Positions 11,849 to 22,917 of a DNA stretch of 64,000 nt are shown here, piece after piece. Source of the DNA: Rhabditoides inermis (lineage: Eukaryota; Nematoda; Chromadorea; Rhabditida; Rhabditidae). Below the pieces are notes generated by a model. The model saw nothing but the letters and a program-made list of their open reading frames with translations, was not told where the DNA came from and did not search any database. The DNA lies in contig CAWZYM010000280.1 in assembly GCA_963966185.1 (NCBI GenBank), positions 574,501 through 638,500 on the forward strand, read 5' to 3'. A program made the translations under genes and the position numbers. How positions within the stretch are numbered: position 1 is the stretch's first letter; each line of letters starts with the position of its first letter.

Positions 11849-13690
11849 GCACTCGTTCTCTTCTTCTTTCCTTCCCTCCTTCTCCCTTTCTCTCTTTCTC
11901 TCGTCCTCTCGTTCTCTCGTTCTTTCTTTCTTTCTTTCTCTCATTCTCTCTTTCTCTCGTTCTTTAGTTCTTTCGTTATATCGCTCTCTCTTTATCTCGT
12001 TCTCTCTTTCTATCCTTCTCTCTTTCTCTCTTTCTCTCTTTCTCTCTTTCTCTCGTTCTCTATTTCTCTCGTTATATCGTTCTCTCTTTCTCTCGTTCTC
12101 ACGTTCTCTCGTTCTCTCGGTCTCTCTTTCTCTCGTTCTCTCTTTCTCTCCTTCTCTCCTTCCTCCTTCCCTCCTTCTCTCCTTCTCTCTTTCTCTCGTT
12201 CTCCAGTTCTCTCGTTATATCGTTCTCTCTTTCTCTCGTTCTCTCTTTCTATCGTTCTCTCGTGATCTCGTTTTCTCGTTTTCTCGTTTTCTCGTTCTCT
12301 CGTTCTCTCGTTCTCTCGTTCTCTCGTTCTCTCGTTCTCTCGTTGTCTCGTTGTCTCGTTCTCTCGTTCTCTCCTTCCCTCCTTTCCTCCTTCTCACTTT
12401 CTCTCTTTCTCTCGTTCTCTAGTTCTCTCGTTATATCGTTCTCTTTTTCTCTCGTTTTCTCTTTCTCTCGTTTTCTCTTTCTCTCGTTCTCTCATTATCT
12501 CTTTCTCTCTCTCTCTTTCTCTCTTTCTCTAGTTCTCTCGTTCTCTCGTTCTCTCCTTCTCTTCTTCTCTCCATCCCTCCTTCCCTCCTTCTCCCTTTCT
12601 CTCTTTCTCTCGTTCTCTAGCTCTCGTTATATCGTTCTCTATTTCTCTCGTTTTCTCTTTCTCTCGTTTTCTCGTTTTCTCGTTCTCTCTTTCTCTCTTT
12701 CTCTCTTTCTCTCTTTCTCTCTTTCTCTCCTTCTCTCTTTCTCTCCTTCCCTACTCCTCCCATTCTCTATTTCTCTCGTTCTCTAGTTCTCTCGTTATAT
12801 CGTTCTCGCTTTCTCTCGTTCTCTCGTTCTCTCTTTCTCTCTTTCTTTCGTTCTCTAGTTCTCTCGTTCTCTCTTTCTATCCTTCTCTCTTTCTATCCTT
12901 CTCTCGTTCTCTCGTTCTCTACTTCTCTTCTTCTCTCCATCCCTCCTTCCCTCCTTCTCCCTTTCTCTCTTTCTCTCGTTCTCTAGATCTCGTTATATCG
13001 TTCTCTCTTTCTCTCGTTTTCTCTTTCTCTCGTTTTCTCGTTCTCTCGTTCTCTCTTTCTCTCTTTCTCTCCTTCCCTCCTTCCCTCCTTCCCTCCTTCC
13101 CTCCTTCCCTCCTCTCTTTTTCTCTTTTTCTCTTTCTTTCTCTCGTTCTCTCTTTCTTTTGTTCTCTCCTTCTCTTCTTCTCTCCTTTCCTCCTTCCCTC
13201 CTTCCCTCCTTCTCCCTTTCTCTCTTTCTCTCGTTCTCTAGCTCTCTCGTTATATCGTTCTCTCTTTCTCTCGTTTTCTCTTTCTCTCGTTCTCTCGTTC
13301 TCTCGTTCTCTCGTTCTCTCGTTCTCTCTTTCTCTAGTTCTCTAGTTCTCTCGTTCTCTCGTTCTCTCCGTCTCTCCTTCTCTTCTTCTCTCCTTCCCTC
13401 CTTCCCTCCTCTCCTTTTCTCTTTCCCTCGTTCTCTAGTTCTCTCGTTATATCGTTCTGTCTTTCTCTCGTTCTCTCGTTCTCTCGTTCTCTCTTTCTTT
13501 TGTTCTCTCCTTCTCTTCTTCTCTCCTTCCCTCCTTCCCTCCTCCTCCCTTTATCTTTTTCTCTCGTTATATCGTTATCTCTTTTTCTCGTTCTCTCGTT
13601 CTCTCGTTCTCTCGTTCTCTCGTTCTCTCGTTCTCTCGTTCTCTCGTTCTCACTTTCTCTCTTTCTCTCTCCCCTTATCTAATTCCTACT
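11849..13690. repeat. 1.8-kb degenerate CT array (CTCGTTCT/CTCTTTCT units)
   Basis: Continuous CT-rich sequence with interspersed TTATATCG and CCTTCCCTCC variants, arranged as a higher-order pattern that echoes the arrays around 5758-6045. No coding content. It looks like repeated duplication of the array that precedes each retrotransposon copy. Confidence 0.9.
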
Positions 13691-13789
13691 GATCGCAGCC
13701 ACCAAAGTACATCTGTCTCTCTCCAAACAGCATGCTCTCTCGCGTGCTCTCGCGCTCGCCCGCCAGCAGAGGGCTAGCTATCAGCTAGC

Positions 13790-14115
13790 ATGACTGGAAA
13801 CCTAAGGAAACGGAGCAGATCCAAGTATTCTCTTACCGTAATTCTAAGAGAACGAAGCAGATCAAATTATTCACTCACCGTAATCCTAAGGGAACGGAGC
13901 AGATCAAAGTATTCTCCTACCGTAATCCCATGAGAACGAAGAAGGTCAAATTATTACCGTAATCCTAAGGGAACGGAGCAGATCAAAGTATTCTTCTACC
14001 GTAATCGTAAGGGAACGAAGCAGATCAAAGTATTTTCTTACCGTAATTAGAAGGGAACGAAGTTAATCAAATTATTCCCTTACCGTAATCTTAAGGGAAC
14101 TAGGGAACAAAGTAG
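13790..14115 (+). repeat. ~44-bp satellite array (TACCGTAATCCTAAGGGAACG unit)
   Basis: Degenerate tandem units reading roughly ACCGTAATCCTAAGGG then AACGAAGCAGATCAAA then TATTCTCTT. About seven units are visible. The same unit occurs at 14400-14520 and, on the opposite strand, at 24385-24447 and 27102-27365. Confidence 0.8.
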
Positions 14116-14399
14116 ATGAAATTACAAGTCGTCGTCGCGCGCTCCTCCTCCTGAAATTTCTAAAAGGGAATGTTTGCACTCCCTCTCTTTCTTCTTTTCG
14201 AGCTGTTTTGATATCCAAATCATTGTGATATCATAGTTTCACACTTTTCGGTTATGCGCTCTCGTCGTCATGCGCTCTCTGCAGCCGTCTCTGTTCTCTC
14301 ACTTTTGCCTGAAAACAACAGTGCAAACCCGGCGCCTCTCACACGCTTGCGGCGGCTAGCTGCTATACAAGCGGCCGGACAGGCCGTTTTCTATAAATT

Positions 14400-14520
14400 A
14401 GAATTTTCCTACCGTAATACTAACGGAACGAAGCAGAGTTTTCTTCTACCCTAATCCTAAGGGAACGAAGTAGTTCAAATTATTTTCTTATCATAATCCT
14501 AAAGGAGCGAAGCGAATGAA
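14400..14520 (+). repeat. ~44-bp satellite, short second block
   Basis: Roughly three units (CTACCGTAATACTAACGG, CTACCCTAATCCTAAGGG, TATCATAATCCTAAAGG) of the same satellite. The 280 bases between this block and the previous one hold no recognisable gene. Confidence 0.75.
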
Positions 14521-14610
14521 ATTGAAATTATCATCCTGCCGTAAGAAACTTCAAGCATGGAGTGTTTTTGTTGCATAAGAAATATTCGTAGAGAAACGAC
14601 TTGAAAGTGT

Positions 14611-14616
14611 TTTATT
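14611..14616 (-). terminator. Poly(A) signal of the cuticle-like gene
   Basis: AATAAA on the minus strand, about 57 bases past the stop codon at 14673. Confidence 0.6.
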
Positions 14617-14672
14617 ATGTTCTATACATGTTATGTGAAAGCGTGAGACCAAGTGAGAATTGGAGTGAGTGC

Positions 14673-15608
14673 TTAGAAGAAGCGACGGCGGAGGAATCGG
14701 TATCCGGCCTGAGCGTATCCTCCGGCGGCGGCAGCAGGGGCAAACTGCTGGGGAGCAGCAGCCGACGCGTAGCCTCCCTGAGAGGGGGCTCCGTAGCTCT
14801 GCTGAGCAGGAGCTCCGTAGCTCTGCTGGGCAGGGGCTCCGTAGCTCTGCTGAGCGAGGGCTCCGTAGTTTTGCTGGGGAGCAGCCGCGTATCCTCCCTG
14901 GGCGGGAGCTCCGTAGCTCTGGACAGGGGCCGGAGCAGAGAAGCTAGGAGCGGGCGCCTGGAATGTAGGGGCGGGGGCAGCGAAGCCCTGAGGCGCCTGC
15001 GCGTATCCTCCCTGAGCCGGGGCTCCATAGTTCTGGACCGGAGCGGGCGCCTGGAAAGCGGGGGCGGGGGCAGCGAAGTTCTGCTGGGGAGCAGCGTATC
15101 CTCCCTGGGCGGCTCCGAAGCTCTGGACGGGAGCGGCAACTGGGGCGGGGGCCTGGAAGACAGGGGCGGTTGCAGGGGCGGGGGCCTGGAAGACCGGGGC
15201 GGGAGCAGGTGCCGGGGCCTGGAAGACCGGGGCCGGAGCAGCGACCGGAGCTTCGTAGACGGGCGCCGGAGCGGGAGCCGGGGCCTGGAAGACCGGAGCC
15301 GGGGCGGGAGCCTCGTATGCGGGAGCGGGCGCCGCAACCGGGACCGGAGCGGGGGCCGCCGGGGCAGCCACAGGGGTCGGGGCGTAGTCGACGATGGGGG
15401 CCGACTGCTCGACGGGGGCCGGGGCAGGGGCCACGGGGGCAGACGCGGGGCCGACGGGCTCGTCTCCATAGGAGGTCTGGCCGGCAGAAGCGAGTCCGGC
15501 CAGAGCGGCAATTGCGAGGGAAGTGAACTGAAAACGAAGAATGAATGGAGGAGAATGAGATAAATGGGGATGGGTGGAACGTAGTGTGTTCATGATACTC
15601 ACCTTCAT
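14673..15608 (-). CDS. Secreted Pro/Ala/Gly-rich cuticle-like protein
   Basis: Two-exon gene: ATGAAG at 15603-15608, a 75-base GT...AG intron, then 14673-15527. The spliced protein is 286 residues. Joining the exons gives a clean signal peptide, MKFTSLAIAALAGLASA, which the unspliced frame lacks, so the intron is well supported. The mature part is a series of short repeats: APAPVFQ in the first half, then SYGAPAQQ and GGYA units, ending in a basic/aromatic FLRRRFF. Such low-complexity, Tyr- and Pro-rich secreted proteins are typical of nematode cuticle or other extracellular matrix, where Tyr may be cross-linked; that role is inference. There are no cysteines in the repeats. A TATA box and a poly(A) signal flank it. 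GC-rich codon use stands out from the AT-rich surroundings. Confidence 0.85.
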   Translation of the reverse strand: MKVSIMNTLRSTHPHLSHSPPFILRFQFTSLAIAALAGLASAGQTSYGDEPVGPASAPVAPAPAPVEQSAPIVDYAPTPVAAPAAPAPVPVAAPAPAYEAPAPAPVFQAPAPAPAPVYEAPVAAPAPVFQAPAPAPAPVFQAPAPATAPVFQAPAPVAAPVQSFGAAQGGYAAPQQNFAAPAPAFQAPAPVQNYGAPAQGGYAQAPQGFAAPAPTFQAPAPSFSAPAPVQSYGAPAQGGYAAAPQQNYGALAQQSYGAPAQQSYGAPAQQSYGAPSQGGYASAAAPQQFAPAAAAGGYAQAGYRFLRRRFF

Positions 15609-15655
15609 TGTAGAGAGTCGAGCGTGCTCCGATGCCAACTAGTGGCTAGCCCACC

Positions 15656-15665
15656 CTTATATACT
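15656..15665 (-). promoter_or_regulatory. TATA box of the cuticle-like gene
   Basis: GTATATAAGG on the minus strand, about 50 bases upstream of the ATG at 15608, which places a start site about 20-25 bases before the ATG. A strong TATA box suits a highly expressed, stage-regulated structural gene. Confidence 0.65.
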
Positions 15666-15669
15666 GCAG

Positions 15670-16284
15670 TTTCAAGGTGATTAATTATCTTCTGACCGGT
15701 AGGTTCGTTCTTTCACCACACAAAACAGCTTCTAGTCAAAATCACAGACCAGTTGCACGCTTTGTCTGCCTGCACCCGTGAGAAAGAGAAGTGACCTTGT
15801 GTGAAGCCAAAAACCGCGTATCGCAATCAAAATCACGTTAGCGAGAGCGAGACAGAGAGAAGAGAAATGAAACTATATATTTTAAACTATTAAATATCAA
15901 ACAACAACAACAACTTTTTTTCATTTAAATCTTATGTGTTTAAATTCTGCTGTCTTTTCTGTGCCCACTCTCTATCGCAGATGCTTGCGGTGGGTTCCTT
16001 CACTGTTATTTCATCTTTTGGAGATCTCCCAAATTGAACCAGCAACTGGAAATCGTGTATTGTATAAAAAACGAATTGAAAGTCGTACCATATCTCGCAA
16101 TGAACGATTAAAAAAGAATAGGATCCATGGAGGTGTGATAATCACCTGAAGTCATGAAAACTTGGCTGAAGTCATGTGGTCATGTCATTAGAGAGCACCC
16201 TCTCGTTTGTACAGCAATCACTTGAATACAATTCAACAATCTTCCCTAGCAAGTACTTAAAAAAAGTCATATAGGAGTTCTTAC
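15670..16284. other. Intergenic region upstream of the cuticle-like gene
   Basis: No supported gene. It presumably contains the promoter of the cuticle-like gene on its left side. A CAA run lies near 15900. Confidence 0.4.
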
Positions 16285-16971
16285 CGCGTCGGTAACGAAA
16301 GCTCTGCCAAAGAACAAGGCCGCTATGATATCGCGATCGAAGGGAAACACGAAAAGGAACAGGTAGAAGAGCAGCTACAAACGAGTCACTCTTTCTACTG
16401 CTTGAGACTTGGCTGAAGTCACCTGATTGGTTGCGTACAGTACTGATCCCGCGGTCATAAACACACCAACGATGAAGAGATTGATCTCGGCGCGCCTGCG
16501 AAGCTCATGTGATGTTTCACAATAGGGCTGAAACGTACTTGGAATCGTACTGCACTGACGAGAGGGCGAGCGTGGCTATACTGATAGCGGTGCAGATCAC
16601 AGAGCAGAGAGAAGCGAGCATGGTCAGGGTGGCTGTGATGACACTGTTGTCTGGCTGGAAAGAGAGAATCGAATGAAATTAGATGGAGAGAGAGATACTC
16701 ACGATTCCCTCTATCACTCTCTTCCAATCCATTGCGCATCCTCCATTCCCGAGCGGTCTATACAGCACGGGGGAAACGTATAGATGGGGGAAGAGGAGGA
16801 GAGGGAAGACCAGACAGAGCAGCCGGCACGGCAGCAGCACGCGTTTCCACATCTGAGTTTCTTTCCATTATCCTCACTTTCCCTCCTTCCCTCTCTCAAC
16901 CTGTATTCTGACGTCATAGGCGTCAGAATACACGTCATCCGATTGATAGCCAGCAGGCATACGCAAATCGT
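16285..16971 (-). CDS. Nematode seven-transmembrane chemoreceptor (Srv/Srg-like), partial
   Basis: Five minus-strand exons fit a serpentine receptor: 16901-16971 (end of TM3, LLAINRMTCIL, the nematode counterpart of DRY), 16703-16852 (TM4 and the extracellular loop, FPLLLFPHLYVSP), 16535-16654 (TM5), 16423-16503 (cytoplasmic LRRRAEINLF then TM6, ending ATNQ) and 16285-16374 (TM7, LLFYLFLFVFPFDRD). The four downstream exons are all in phase 0 with 48-, 31- and 48-base introns. The first and second exons do not join in frame as drawn (the first ends with two extra bases, AG), so a splice variant, an indel or decay is possible. N-terminal exons (TM1-2) and the C-terminal end were not found. Such receptors sit in sensory-neuron cilia and detect chemicals; this role is by family only. 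Confidence 0.75.
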
Positions 16972-17214
16972 CTGTGCGGAGATGAAATAGTAGTTTATAA
17001 CGTAGACTGGGATTCTGAATCGCCTTTTCTCTTGTTAGTTCGACACCACTCACAGCAAATACGAATACGTTTTGAATTCGGTCTCTAGAAAATCGCAGAA
17101 ATATCCGGAATTCGGAAACCGTCAGGTAACCAAATCAACTAGGAACCCGAATACGCTCTGAAAATCGTGGTCGGGTTCGTTCAATAGTAGTTATTGTACC
17201 AAGTAACAAAACCA

Positions 17215-17570
17215 GTTGTAAATGACAAAGAACGAATTGTCGCTCGCGTACAGTTTTATGTACCGTGTGATTTGCCAGTAGAGTAGTAGAGTGGGAGTAG
17301 CATAAGCAAGTTGGAGCACGAGAAGTACAGTGTCTTTTGTATCAATAAAGGAAGAGAGTCAGACGAAGATTCATTGACAGCACTCGAAACGTCCATGGTC
17401 AAAAAGCCAAGTTTAGAACGAATGTATGCGGATATACGAAACAAAACATCTGCATTGCTAAGGTTATGCGCGCAACTTCAAATTAAGTTTTCGCAATTTA
17501 ATCTCCGACTATGTTCTCAGTAATTTCAAGGTTTCACCCGTTCGCAGTTCCTGCAGTGTTCAGAATAAAA
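17215..17570. repeat. Dispersed repeat, copy 1 of a pair
   Basis: Alignable to 18850-19205: ATGACAAAGAACGAATTGTCGC near the start, TTGGAGCACGAG then AGTACAGTGTC, AAACGTCCATGGTC, and TTTACAACTCCTGCA/TTCGCAGTTCCTGCA at the end. No intact frame spans both copies. Confidence 0.75.
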
Positions 17571-17756
17571 ACTGTCATCTCATGAATTGAATTTTCGGTG
17601 CAATGTGCATCTGAAAACTTTGATTTGAAATATGACTCCATTGCTATACTTTAGGCTATATATGGACAACACAGAGAAAGCACCTTCTCGAGAACACGAA
17701 AAGGTGCGATTATTACTTCTACTTTCTCTGTTCGACTGAATGGTCCCGCGCGAGTA

Positions 17757-17882
17757 CCCTTGAGCAAGGCGATGCAGAAGCTCACGAGGATGCAGTTCTA
17801 CTGGCTCGAGGAGATACAGGCGACTGCGTGGAAGCAGATCTTGTTCTCGACTAAGAGGACCCCGGCTTCAACCGACAACTAG
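17757..17882 (+). CDS. Coding-like 3' exon fragment, unknown product
   Basis: An open frame with balanced composition (LSKAMQKLTRMQFYWLEE, then QATAWKQILF) ends in TAG at 17880-17882, followed by GC-rich sequence and then AATAAATAA. The amphipathic helical character and the following poly(A)-like signal suggest a last exon or a retrocopy. I see no convincing acceptor site or upstream exon and do not recognise the family. Confidence 0.35.
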   Translation, partial: PLSKAMQKLTRMQFYWLEEIQATAWKQILFSTKRTPASTDN

Positions 17883-17929
17883 CCGCTGCCGAGACCCGTC
17901 GGGGCCGCCCACAGTCTCTGCTCATTTTA

Positions 17930-18850
17930 TGTTTATGATAATAAATAACAAGTGATATTCCAATTAAAACTCAACACAATCAAGCAAACAGTTGATATTG
18001 AAGCAGCGCTGCTAGCTAAACGCCGCAATCTCATAGTTCGAGATAAACTACATACCTAAGACACGTCGATAGGCGCTTTCGGTAAATTTAATTAACTATA
18101 GCGGCCCCCATGAGGGTGGTTAGACAACGATCAGAACCCTCTGGATGATGTTTTCAATTTGACAAAACTAAGTAGCACCCAAGATTGAACCCGCGAACCG
18201 TTGCTTGCTGAGCGAGAGCGTTACCACTACGCCACGTGGTGATGTGAGAGGATCAGTGAAGCAGAGATATAGGGCATCCTTCCGTTCATCGTACGGCAGT
18301 CATTTCGCCGAATGTTTACTAGACAGCATTTGAGGCATCAATTGACCGTTATCGGCCCGTGCGAGACCATTCGGGCGCGCAACTCGCGCGCTTTGCGGTC
18401 TCTTTTTAGGGAAATGAGGGTCATTTGCAAGTCTAATAAAGCAGAGTTCTTCATCTTCTAGAGTTATTTACTCTTTTCAGAATTAAACAATCTTCACAAA
18501 ATTTTGATATGTGATGGGTATCAGTAGTTCTCATCGCACTCTAGTGTTCGATTTTTTGATTTTCGCGTCCGTTTTCTGATTAGAGTCCAAAAACCTTGAT
18601 TTTGACTCGATTTCCAATGGGAAAGCTCCGAAACCTTAATACTCTCTTCAAACTTATCGCACAGCGCCCAGTTTTTTTTGAAGAAGATGCCCAGATAGAA
18701 TGCTCAGAGATCTCTAGTGCTCTATTTTTCGATATTTGTCATTTTTACCATGTTTGACCACAAAAACATAAAAAAATTCTCGTCTGTCTGGCGAGCCAGC
18801 GATATTGCCGTACGCTGAAAAGGAGAAATGACCTATTTGAATGGCAAAAA
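17930..18850. other. Intergenic region with one tRNA-like remnant
   Basis: Apart from the tRNA-like sequence at 18174-18243, nothing was recognised. A GC-rich stretch at 18350-18410 has no coding support. Confidence 0.4.
18174..18243 (-). tRNA. tRNA-like sequence (degenerate, Ala-AGC-like)
   Basis: The minus strand reads TGGCGTAGTGGTAACGC (A box and D arm), a putative anticodon loop around TCAGCAA, and GCGGGTTCAATC (B box and T arm). The anticodon stem has several mismatches and the acceptor stem does not pair well. It is best read as a tRNA pseudogene or a tRNA-derived SINE head rather than a working tRNA. Confidence 0.4.
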
Positions 18851-19205
18851 AGTAAATGACGAAGAACGAGTTATCGCTGACGAACAGCTTTATCCTTTAT
18901 ATACTTACTGTTTTATATGCCAATACAGTAGTATAGTGGGAATAGAATAGCATATACACATTGGAGCACGAGTAGTACAGTGTCTATTGTATCCATCGGT
19001 GGGAGAGATTGGAAGACTCGTTTGCAGCAATTAAAACGTCCATGGTCTATCAACCAAGTAAACTAGACAAATCATTTGCACTGAAAACGTTGCGCAAATT
19101 CATTAACTTTTTTGTAATTCAGTCTCCGCATATGTTCTCATTGATCTCAACGTCGTTTATGAGGTTTCAGCCGTTTACAACTCCTGCAATATATATTAAA
19201 AAAGT
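18850..19205. repeat. Dispersed repeat, copy 2 of a pair
   Basis: Partner of 17215-17570, diverged by scattered substitutions and small indels, in the same orientation. Confidence 0.75.
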
Positions 19206-19864
19206 CATATAATGGACTTTTTCGGGGCAAGATACAGGTGCATAAGTAATATAATGTTTGAATTAATTTTCTGGTTTTTGCATTCCATGCGTTCAGTTCT
19301 GACAAACAACGAAAACATATTATTGAAGTGTTTATTTCCATGGCAAGGATATAGAAGTGATAACGATGAAAGAAAAGCATGAAACATATGTGGATAAACA
19401 AGGCTAACCCTAGGCTGACCAGTGCAAATGGTCAGCTACTTATTGGGGGGGCCCTGGATTGTCTATGTAGATCTCTCTCGCCGTTTCCTCCTCTATTCTC
19501 AATATTTCTTTCCTCTCAACCTTTTTGCTTCACCTTGATGACTCCTTCTCAGGTCGGCAGATTCCTCTCCTACTTACTTACATACGTTTACTCATTTTAT
19601 CTTGAGTGTGTGAGTCGTTCTCGATATAATTTTGATGTTCGCGTCTCTCACATTCAAAACCTGGAAAATGAAAAACCTAACGAAAAAGAACAATGAAAAT
19701 ATAAATGAAACTAAAAAAAGCGACTGACGCGAGACGTGATATGAAAATGCGCGCGAAAAAGATTCGAAATCACTTCAAAATCATGTGCTATGGCGGTATG
19801 GTGGTATGGTAGTATGAAAGCATTCATAGTTGTATGTTGTATGAGTGCAAAATGATGGTATGTT

Positions 19865-20667
19865 GTATGGTGGTATGTTGTATGGTGGTATGGTGGTATG
19901 GTGGTATGGTGGTATGGTGGTATGGTGGTATGGTGGTATGGTGGTATGGTGGTATGGTGGTATGGTGGTATGGTGGTATGGTGGTATGGTGGTATGGTGG
20001 TATGGTGGTATGGTGGTATGGTGGTATGGTGGTATGGTGGTATGGTGGTATGGTGGTATGGTGGTATGGCGGTATGGTGGTATGGTGGTATGGTGGTATG
20101 GTGGTATGGTGGTATGGTGGTATGGTGGTATGGTGGTATGGTGGTATGGTGGTATGGTGGTATGGTGGTATGGTGGTATGGTGGTATGGTGGTATGGTGG
20201 TATGGTGGTATGGTGGTATGGTGGTATGGTGGTATGGTGGTATGGTGGTATGGTGGTATGGTGGTATGGTGGTATGGTGGTATGGTGGTATGGTGGTCTG
20301 GTGGTATGATGGTATGGTGATATGGTGGTATGGTGGTATGGTGGTATGGTGGTCTGGTGGTATGGTGGTATGGTGGTATGGTGGTATGGTGGTATGGTGG
20401 TATGGTGGTATGGTGGTATGGTGGTATGGTGGTATGGTGGTATGGTGGTATGGTGGTATGGTGGTATGGTGGTATGGTGGTATGGTGGTATGGTGGTATG
20501 GTGGTATGGTGGTATGGTGGTATGGTGGTATGGTGGTATGGTGGTATGGTGGTATGGTGGTATGGTGGTATGGTGGTATGGTGGTATGGTGGTATGGTGG
20601 TATGGTGGTATGGTGGTATGGTGGTATGGTGGTATGGTGGTATGATGGTATGGTGGTATGATACCAT
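19865..20667 (+). repeat. Pure 8-bp minisatellite (TATGGTGG)n, ~800 bp
   Basis: About 100 nearly perfect units of TATGGTGG, with a handful of single-base variants (for example TATGGCGG near 20069 and a TCTGGTGG/TATGATGG cluster near 20295-20350). The unit lacks stops, so long frames (MVVWWYGG; HHTTIPPY) exist on both strands but are meaningless. The G-rich strand has repeated GGTGG. Confidence 0.97.
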
Positions 20668-21100
20668 GGTTGACTGATGCAACATCAATGGGGTTCCAGA
20701 GCTCGGTACAATATTCTAATTTGCAACGAAAATAAGTAGTGTAGGCAGTGATTGAGAGAGTGGGATCACGAGTTTTCTAAGTACGAAGAAGTCATTCATA
20801 GCATAAAGCGTGTGCTTGATAATTTGTTAGTGAAGGTCACGGAAAAGATTGTTGCTATTTATCAATATACCTAAATCTCTGTCTGAATGAACTTCAGAAT
20901 GTATGATTGAGAATGAGAATGTACGTGCTCAAAGAGTCTACACTAAACCACTGTCTTAGCCGATCATGGAAATGTTGTAGAAAATGTTTGAGAACGAGCT
21001 GAATTTCGATAGACTGTTCTTTAGAGACTGCTTGGCGAGCACCGTCAAGCTAAGGCATAGCATAGATTTCAGGAATAACAGGTTTATCGGAACGTCAAAA

Positions 21101-21123
21101 GAGAGGGCGCTGCGCGCCCTCTC
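21101..21123. repeat. Perfect 10-bp-stem hairpin
   Basis: GAGAGGGCGC, a 3-base loop, then GCGCCCTCTC. Related hairpins lie at 22287-22311 and 32556-32579. Confidence 0.8.
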
Positions 21124-21167
21124 TATTGATTGAAGGTGTTCTTCGAGGGAGTGGCCACGTTCTGTCT

Positions 21168-21488
21168 TTAGAACATCTCGGAGTAGTCGATGCTCTGCGC
21201 CTCGAGCTTCCACTCGTCCATACGCCGCTTCCACTCGCTGTCGCCAATATCTGACAGCTCCTGAAAAGAAGGACTCTCTCTCTCTTTCTGACTCACTCTC
21301 TCTCACTCTCTCTCTCACTCTCTCCTATTCTCCCTCCCTCCCTCCCCCTCTCTACCTGCTTGGCGATCTCCAGATGCTGGAGAACGTTGTGGAACGAAGG
21401 CCGGTCGATGGGCTTCCGGTTCCAGCACTGCTTCAGCAGCATCTTCAAGCTGTCGGGCGCGGACGAAGGGATCGCGAGCGAGAGCTCT
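21168..21488 (-). pseudogene. DLK-like MAP3K kinase domain, C-terminal fragment
   Basis: Two exons, 21356-21488 and 21168-21260, joined in phase (GT...AG, CT-rich intron). The first encodes LAIPSSAP, LKMLLKQCWN and DRPSFHNVLQHLEIAKQ, which is the end of a protein kinase domain (subdomain XI, with the conserved Arg of RPSF) and closest in wording to dual-leucine-zipper MAP3Ks such as DLK-1. The second adds SEWKRRMDEWKLEAQ and stops at TAA (21168), with none of the leucine zipper that normally follows. No upstream kinase exons were found on this strand. A kinase N-terminal piece lies on the other strand at 23838, so the gene may have been split by inversion. Either it is a fragment or the remaining exons lie elsewhere. 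Confidence 0.65.
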
Positions 21489-21548
21489 CTGCGAGAAAAA
21501 GCATGAAAAACCAGACAAAGATGAAAGAAACACGCACACCGGATGCAT

Positions 21549-22320
21549 GCATGATTATCTTTCAAAAGTACTTCCAAGTTAAAGTAGTTGGTTTGTACTC
21601 CTGTACTGTTGTCTCAGTTGAGCAAAAGGACTGACATGTTTTCAATGGAGACATGTGCCAACAGGCTCTCTCTCATACCAGTGCAAAGCGGCCATATTAT
21701 AATGAACGTGTTTATTAAGTTATGCAGTTATTATCTAAAAACACAACTTCTGTTGTAACATAACACGTCGAATAATGCTGAGAGCCTGTTTGCACATGTC
21801 TCCATTGAAAACATGTCAGTCCTTTTGCTCAACTGAGACAACAGTACAAACCAACTACTTTTACTTGGAAGTACTTTTGAAAGAAAATATCTGTCCTTTT
21901 CTTAAGTTTTGTTTCACAAAATTACATTTTCATACACGTTTGCGATTCGCTGCGAGGATACCGACGCGCACCCTCTCTCTCTCTATTCGCCTCTCTCTCT
22001 CTCACTCACACACAGAGGGGGCGGGGCGAAAGCGATTGTCCGACGCCCGCCCGCCCGAGCGCCCGCCCGCCCGAGCGACCGACACCAATCTCAATCCGTA
22101 CTCGAATGCGGACTCTCCGTATCTCGCTTCAAATTCAATCAAACTCAATACAACTTTCTATAACTCTATCGAATAGAGATGTGAATGCAATGTAACAGTG
22201 GAAATCACTTAAAAATTAGGAAAAGTGCTTCATCCGGGAAAAGTCGTTTTTGAGCATTCTAGCGCGCGGGGACATCCAGTACAAACGAGAGGGCGCTGGC
22301 GCGCCCCCTCTAATTGGAAA
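21549..22320. repeat. Fold-back repeat element, copy 1
   Basis: Arms at about 21569-21672 and 21780-21872 are inverted copies (TTGGTTTGTACT...GACTGACATGTTTTCAATGG against its complement) with a loop of about 107 bases. To the right come AGTACTTTTGAAAGAAAATA, then TCTAGCGCGCGGG and a GC-rich hairpin at 22287. The whole arrangement recurs at 32100-32590. Confidence 0.8.
22287..22311. repeat. GC-rich hairpin within fold-back element, copy 1
   Basis: GAGAGGGCGC, a short loop, then GCGCCCCCTCT, with one mismatch in the stem. Confidence 0.7.
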
Positions 22321-22675
22321 ACAAAACATAGTGGCATGTGTACCTGGCTTGATAATAATCGGGGCGTATCAGCACCGCCAGTCACACTGCTATCATTGCT
22401 GCGATCAACTGTATCTCCTTGTCTGATAATCAATCAGGACCTTTCGTTTCGTAATAGCAAAGTGGAAGAACGTTCTGGGAGTCTCTGACCATGTGCATTT
22501 CCAAATCGTTTGCGCGTCTTGTCGCGTGGGTTACTGTAGCTATCGACAGGTGAAAGAGTACGGCGGCGAGAGGGCACAGAAAGCGTAGGTGTACCTGTAA
22601 GAAAGGTACAGGCAGGTAGCGCCATCCAGGGGGTACTGTAGTCTCTCATCTGTCGCCGGATCTACTCGACCGCCT

Positions 22676-22679
<4 letters not shown>

Positions 22680-22730
<51 letters not shown>
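22680..22730. repeat. (GA)n microsatellite
   Basis: About 25 perfect GA dinucleotides. Confidence 0.95.
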
Positions 22731-22732
<2 letters not shown>

Positions 22733-22777
22733 ACAAACCGTCCAATAGGTTTCCGTCCCCCTGTCAACCCCACTTTC

Positions 22778-22871
<94 letters not shown>

Positions 22872-22873
22872 GC

Positions 22874-22917
<44 letters not shown>

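Noticed and set aside
14601..15563. Long plus-strand frames (Gly/Arg/Ser-rich) opposite the cuticle-like gene
   Set aside because: Shadows of the GC-rich repetitive minus-strand gene, which has a signal peptide, intron, TATA box and poly(A) signal.
19865..20667. CRISPR-like array
   Set aside because: Pure tandem repeat without spacers, in a eukaryotic genome.
19711..20688. HHTTIPPY and MVVWWYGG repeat proteins
   Set aside because: Frames through the 8-bp TATGGTGG array; no start context, introns or flanking coding sequence.
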